This document shows positions 59,120 through 64,000 of a DNA stretch of 64,000 bases, piece by piece. Position 1 is the first letter of the stretch, and each line of letters begins with the position of its first letter. The notes beneath the pieces were generated by a model. It did not search any database. It was given only the letters and a program-made list of their open reading frames with translations, and was not told the DNA's origin. A program made the position numbers and the translations under genes. This DNA comes from Aplectana chamaeleonis. Taxonomy: Eukaryota > Nematoda > Chromadorea > Rhabditida > Cosmocercidae. The DNA is taken from positions 434,001-498,000 of the forward strand of contig JAPDOI010000211.1 in the NCBI GenBank assembly GCA_029168955.1, given 5' to 3'.

Positions 59120-60884
59120 CAAGGTGCGGCAAAAGATTTCGAGACTTCGGGAAACGGCAATCGGCAAAAAATTCCAAAAACGGCCTGCAAACGGCAAATG
59201 GCAATCGGCAAACGGCAAAAACCCTATCCCTTAGAATGACCCAAAAGCTATTCACATGTGCCGCTCTACTTTTCTCCTTTTTTTCGCATACTTATGTCAA
59301 TATAGTAATAATTTCAATTCACGAGCAGAGTTCCAGTTCAAGGCATCATGAACAGAAACAAGACATGTGAGAGCCCATGGAAACAAAGAAAGCGCTGCTG
59401 CGGCTTTGCCAGGAAGCCGTTTCGGCTGCTACAGGCACCGAAGCGGCACTATCGCGGAGTCGCAGCGATAATGTCGTGGCGGCCCCGCAATAGTGCAGCT
59501 GCGGCTCCGCGATCGGTGACCGCGTTCTAGCAAAAATAGGACCGACGGCGAGTAACTCATATGAAATGAGTCATAATACAAGTGGGTGGGCCTACAAACA
59601 GAAAAACACACCTGAGCTAGCTACGACCTCTGTCTGATTGGGACAGAGGTTAGCCCCATTATAGCGATGTAGGAGATTCGGGATATACCTCGAACTTGGG
59701 CCATTAAACTGGCGAAAATCTCGGTCTATCGCCCAGAACAGTGCATCGCAGTCGACGCGGGTTCGCTGATGCATCCTCTTGGAGCCGTGCAGATCTAACA
59801 CGGAACTGCCACGGTACGGTCGCGGCAACGTCGCGGCGTTGTCGACCCTCAAGGCACTGCAACAGAATCGCCACGGCACAGTAATACAAGTTTATCATTT
59901 GCCAATGGCACAAACTTCTCAAGAAAGTGTAGACGTTTTGTTTTCGGAGTTTTCCATGTTTGAAGCCCGATATCGCGATATCCTTATCACCGATGAGGCT
60001 GCTTTCCTACTCCCTAGTCTGTTCCGAGCTTTAGCCGCTTACATCTGGAGAAAGACGGTGTGCGAATGAAACACACCACGCTTCATTTCTTTTATACCCT
60101 ACCCATTATCAATTGGGTGTCATCAATTTTGTTTACCGTGAGAATTTTGTTCCGTTATCGTCTCACAGTAATCAAAGAGTTATCGCGGCACAGTCGAGGG
60201 TCGCGGTACTTTCCTGACACTGCCGCGGCAGACTTTCTCAGAGTCCCTGTCCATGTGAGTAGCGCGTATGCTTCCTGCTTCTTTTACATACACCAGAATC
60301 TGTCAGAACTCTAGAACAGAAACTGAAACACAACTTTGGAGTTGAACTATCTACATGTTGCACTACATCCGACAAAGTAAATACTTTCCGTATGGCCATC
60401 CATGAGTTTTTTGAGTCCTAGCAAGTCAAATGATGGCAGCTCACTGCGTCAATGAATAGATGGTGGGTGGGGAGCGGGGGGCTAGAACCCGTGAAGCCTA
60501 TACTAACGACCATGAAGGCACGGGAAACCCAGATAATGAAACACCGCTTTCCTTCTATAGCTTACCATGAACGCTCGCTTATAATAATACATATGGTGAG
60601 ATTATGAAGGTTTTTATCCCTCATCTTGCTCAGAAATGGCCGGCGACAAAGTGGAGAGCAGGTAAATCGAAACCCTCGGATAACAGTTAGCGAACAACAG
60701 GTAGTCGGCCCAACCTTGTGCCTACATGGCCGTGAGCATAGCTCGCGTTTTCTTTCAATGTTTTGCCGAGTTTTGCCGGCAGAACAACAAAAATTTCGGC
60801 AAACGACAAACGGCAAAAAAGTCCCAAAAATGGACGGCGAACGACAAAGGGCAAACGGCAAACAGCAATTGCCGCACATCCCTG
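59120..60884. mobile_element. hAT-like element, 1765 bp, perfect 8-bp duplication
   Basis: Left CAAGGTGCGGCAAAAG, right (reverse) CAGGGATGTGCGGCAATTGC; the left has lost three bases. GCTCGAAT flanks it at 59112-59119 and 60885-60892. Arrays of CGGCAAACGGCAAA at both ends (59155-59220 and 60795-60870). Inside are GCGGCACTATCGCGG-type words at 59440, 59850 and 60185. No transposase recognised. Confidence 0.88.
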
Positions 60885-60939
60885 GCTCGAATGCGCCGGC
60901 CTAAACGATAGGCATACAGCAAACCACTAGAACGGGGGA

Positions 60940-61015
60940 TGATAGCGCAGTCCGGCCTTCGACCGACTATGACGGGGAGCCTTAGGCACAATCAGGTTCA
61001 AATGGGAACCAGAAA
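60940..61015 (+). pseudogene. Weak tRNA-like sequence
   Basis: GATAGCGCAGTCCGGCC (A box-like) and CAGGTTCAAATGGG (B box-like) are about 50 bp apart. Stems do not pair. It overlaps the right end of the outer element (56720-60985), so the resemblance may be chance. Confidence 0.2.
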
Positions 61016-61734
61016 AACGGAAAATCGACATGCGCTTCCTGCTGGACCGATGTCTTCGTTAGCTCAACTCAACAACTGTGCAAAAAATTCTTCTGTAAAT
61101 CAGGCACCGACGCAGTCTTGCGTACAACACCGTCTCAACATTGCAGACCAAAAAGTCGGAGCAATCGACGCATAAGATGCAGTGAGCAGGCTCATTATCT
61201 AAATAGATAGGGGAAATGAATCTGAGGCGACAGAAAAAATGGAGGAAAGACTGGAATGATTACAGACATGAAATCCGAATAAGGAATGAGAAGCTCGCGA
61301 GATTCGATGAACTCCCATCTGGGTTAGACCCCGCGACCATACAGTATATACTATACGCTCTGGCGCATCCCTAATCGCTCTGGAGAGGTTTGGTTTTGCC
61401 TGGGACTTGTGATCACTTAGAATTCTGTAAAGTAGTTAATAAAACCTGTTAAACAAATTCTCCAGAGATTTCCATCGGGATATAGGTGAGAGCGTCCAGG
61501 AGGCACATGCTGAGAAAATTTGAGCCAAATCGGTTCAAAACTAACAAAGTTAGATCGGCGAATCCTTATCAAAAATTCTTGTTGTGCGCGTGTTACTGCT
61601 TCGCGCTTCGCGCTTCGTGCTTCCTCGTGCGTTACGCACCCTTAGTAGTGGTCACTGCCAATGGTCGCAGGCGATCAGTTGAGCAGGCAGGTAAGTTTGT
61701 ATGTGGACAGATAAGCAGGCTGGTGAGTAGGTAG

Positions 61735-62580
61735 ACAATGAGTACTTACTGTTTAGCATTAACTACTTCACTTATAACTGCTTATCATATCAAGTGATAT
61801 TATCAGTTGGTAGATCAAGTCGCTAAAACACGTACTTTTTTCGTAGGGAAGGGACAGGGGAAGTGACCAACAAGTTTGTTACTTACTGTTTCCCGTTAAT
61901 TCGTATTCTTTACTGCTTATCATATCAAGTGATATTATCAGTTGGTAGATCAAATCGCTAAAACACGTTGTAGGCTGTACTTTTCGATGGGAAGGGACAA
62001 GGAAAGTGGCTAACAAGTTTGTTACTTACTGTTTAACATTAACTACTTCACTTATTACTGCTTGTCATATCAAGCGATATTATCAGTTGGTAGATCAAAT
62101 CGCTAAAACACGTGCTTTTTCGTAGGGAAGGGACAGGGGAAGTGACCAACAAGTTTGTTACTTACTGTTTCCCGTTAATTCGTATTCTTTACTGCTTATC
62201 ATATCAAGCGATATTATCAGTTGGTAGATCAAATCGCTAAAACACGTTGTAGGCTGTACTTTTCGATGGGAAGGGACAAGGAAAGTGGCTAACAAGTTTG
62301 TTACTTACTGTTTAACATTAACTACTTCACTTATTACTACTTATCATATCAAGTGATATTATCAGTTGGTAGATCAAATCGCTAAAACACTTACTTTTTC
62401 GTAGGGAAGGGACAGGGGAAGTGACTAACAAGTTTGTTACTAACTGTTTAGCATTAACTACTTCACTTATTACTGCTTATCATATCAAGTGATATTATCA
62501 GTTGGTAGATCACATCGCTAAAACACATTGTAGGCTGTATTTTTTCGTAGGGAAGGGAAAGGGGAAGTGACTAACAAGTT
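61735..62580. repeat. Alternating 143/136-bp tandem array
   Basis: AACAAGTTTGTTACTTACTG starts at 61869, 62012, 62148, 62291, 62427 and 62573: spacings 143, 136, 143, 136, 146. Units differ in turn: the long one has CACGTTGTAGGCTGTACTTT, the short one lacks it. So the true period is about 279 bp with two sub-units. Each has the near-palindrome ATATCAAGTGATAT. Confidence 0.9.
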
Positions 62581-62589
62581 TGTTACTTT

Positions 62590-62690
62590 CTGATGACGTC
62601 ATCAAAGTGCATGGGGCATCTGATGACGTCATCAGTATGTCGTGTAAAGCACACACGGCATCTGATGACGTCATCAGGATGTCGAGGAAA
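62590..62690. repeat. Three CRE-palindrome units
   Basis: CTGATGACGTCATCA occurs three times (near 62591, 62619 and 62661) with ATGTCGTGTAAAGCACACA between. These match the diverged right-edge units of the copy A satellite (CGTCGTG). Confidence 0.9.
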
Positions 62691-62821
62691 GAGAGTCGCA
62701 CGTCATTTGCAGCGTGCGCAGCAAGTCAATCACTTACTGATTGTCATATCAATCCATGCTATTTGGAAAATATTGAAGATTTTTACAGATATTACTTCGT
62801 AATATCAATAAAAAGTGGACA

Positions 62822-63427
62822 ATTCTCTCAAAAAGGGGTCTTCCAAGCGAAAGAGGTTTGGTTGGCGTCAGAAACGTTCCAACAAAAAGGGAACAATAGG
62901 CATATAGGATGAGGAGAGTCTACAAAAATTGAACAATACTCTCTTAGACTAATTTTCTTGGCCGAAACTTCTTAATAGCGGAAACAAACCGTTGTGGCAT
63001 TTCACGAGGAAGAGTTCAATGGTATCCAAGAATGGACTTCTATTCTTGACGAGATTATAAGAAAATACTCTCATTTCATGCTGCACTTTGAGTTCGCTTC
63101 TCGTAGCAGCTGGAGCTAGCCGTCTGTGTAGGTAAAGTTGAAATCATTTTCTCTTCTAATGATAACTAATAGGTGCACATAATTATACATTTTTATCGTT
63201 ACTCGCATAATCGGAGACTATTTGGAACCACAGAGTGCTTCCGTGTGAAACACCGCAACGGTTTGTTTTCGCTGTTAAGAAGTTTCGGCCAAGAAAATCA
63301 GTCTCAGAGGGTATTGTTCAATTTTTGTAGACTCTCCTCATCCTACTTGCCTATTGTTCCCTTTTTGTTGGAACGTTTCTGACGCCAACCAAACCTCTTT
63401 CGCTTGGAAGACCCCTTTTTGAGAGAT
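62822..63427. repeat. Right-hand fold-back of copy B
   Basis: From ATTCTCTCAAAAAGGGGTCT to its inverse; arms about 200-240 bp. Matches 20274-20880 along its whole length. Confidence 0.85.
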
Positions 63428-63530
63428 GAGGCCTTGATTTTGATTTTGACAGCGCTCACTTTTCGTCGGAACATCCTTACCACCATTTATATTTCACGGA
63501 GGCCTAACGCTACGCTGCCGGTGATAAGTG

Positions 63531-63664
63531 GTCTCGTGAAGAGACTTCGCGTTCACTGTTAAAGGTTGGCGCAAACTCGGTGCAATATGCTACAACATAG
63601 GTGCACCGAGTTTGCGCCAACCTTTCACAGTGAACGCAAAGTCTCTTCACGATCCATGCCGATG
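63531..63664. mobile_element. Fold-back element, GAAGAGACTTCGCG family, copy 3
   Basis: GTGAAGAGACTTCGCGTTCA pairs with TGAACGCAAAGTCTCTTCAC; inner GGTTGGCGCAAACTCGGTGC with GCACCGAGTTTGCGCCAACC is exact over 20 bp. The best kept of the three copies. Confidence 0.85.
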
Positions 63665-64000
63665 TTACATCAGCTATGTACGTCTTTTTCCAAGTTCCTC
63701 CTTCTACAACCCTTTAAGGTGTCTCAGGAGACGCTCTATAGTGGGATTTGTTTATGGCTTGGCCTAGCTCATCACACTTCCAGTGAAGTTTACTCAATCA
63801 ATCCTTGTTCTATCAAAGAAATTCTATCTTTCTCTTCTGGCGCTATGGGTTTGGACGACTTCGTGTTCTTTGCTCACTCATCGAATATTACTGTGAATGC
63901 ATTATTAGTGGTGAGAAGATGGCAGGAAGTGCGACGGTTGGACATCAGATGGAAATTGCCGTAAAATGATTCATATCATGATAGTGACATTCTCAGCGAC

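Larger units (their letters stand above)
56720..60985. mobile_element. Outer element interrupted by two hAT-like insertions
   Basis: GGCTTAGGCCCCCGTCATAG at 56720 and (reverse of 60965-60985) CCTAAGGCTCCCCGTCATAG face each other. Removing 56933-59108 and 59120-60892 leaves about 300 bp, a normal size for such an element. GCC GGCC words lie just inside both ends. Confidence 0.6.
61371..63427. mobile_element. Composite repeat element, copy B (unexpanded CRE repeat)
   Basis: Same block order as 16610-20880: GGAGAGGTTTGGTTTTGCC, AGCCAAATCGGTTC, ACAAAGTTAGATCGGCG, a 7-bp array (GCTTCGC), GTGGTCACTGCCAATGGTCG, then a different long tandem array, three CRE units and the fold-back. About 2.06 kb. 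Confidence 0.8.

Noticed and set aside
59779..60069. 96-codon frame in the 59120 element ending in FLLPSLFRALAAYIWRK
   Set aside because: Looks partly protein-like, but no transposase motif is visible and the left part is a GC-rich repeat shared with 60185 and 59440.

Overview
The window looks like a piece of a nematode chromosome, most likely a strongylid or rhabditid worm with long introns. The sequence basis is GT-AG introns with short nematode-type acceptors (TTTCAG, TTTTAG, TTGCAG), 1.2-8.7 kb introns around small exons, no bacterial operon structure, and very dense short DNA transposons. The species is not identified. Nearly all open frames in the window are chance or repeat-driven.

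Left half (1-28.5 kb): one gene on the + strand, entered part-way. Eight exons (285-489, 6579-6691, 15421-15612, 21179-21351, 24956-25071, about 26437-26731, 26810-27037, 28284-28472) give about 500 residues. The reading phase is kept across every junction except exon 5 to exon 6, where the better-looking acceptor is out of phase. The protein is low in complexity, has a basic RRR/KK stretch, two copies of a tyrosine-rich YYD..SDG[YF][YF]YE....GW[RK]RR motif in separate exons, an N/S-rich linker and a short conserved-looking acidic C-terminus. I do not recognise the family. Introns hold transposons, a decayed 152-bp tandem repeat and a 3.2-kb satellite of about 75 units, each centred on the 16-bp palindrome CTGATGACGTCATCAG, which contains a full CRE (TGACGTCA).

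Right half (28.5-64 kb): no convincing host gene. It is a graveyard of non-autonomous DNA elements: (a) about a dozen elements at TTAA sites with AGGCAGTG... ends, some abutting across one shared TTAA; (b) hAT-like elements with CAGGG.TGTGC ends and perfect 8-bp target duplications (38286-39290, 56933-59100, 59120-60884), carrying reiterated heptamers of the type CGNNAAN near their ends; two of them sit side by side inside a third element; (c) a mariner derivative made of two inverted 3' halves, with transposase C-terminal fragments on both strands (39993-40519); (d) several fold-back families with two to four members in the window; (e) a 42-bp minisatellite running into an 0.8-kb GGAC array; (f) a second copy of the CRE-satellite element at 61371-63427, which has only three CRE units and instead carries an alternating 143/136-bp repeat.

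The two copies of the CRE-satellite element share left flank, a 7-bp microsatellite zone, the CRE repeat and a right-hand fold-back of about 600 bp. They give a natural comparison of one mobile element before and after satellite expansion, the expanded copy lying in an intron of the only gene in the window.
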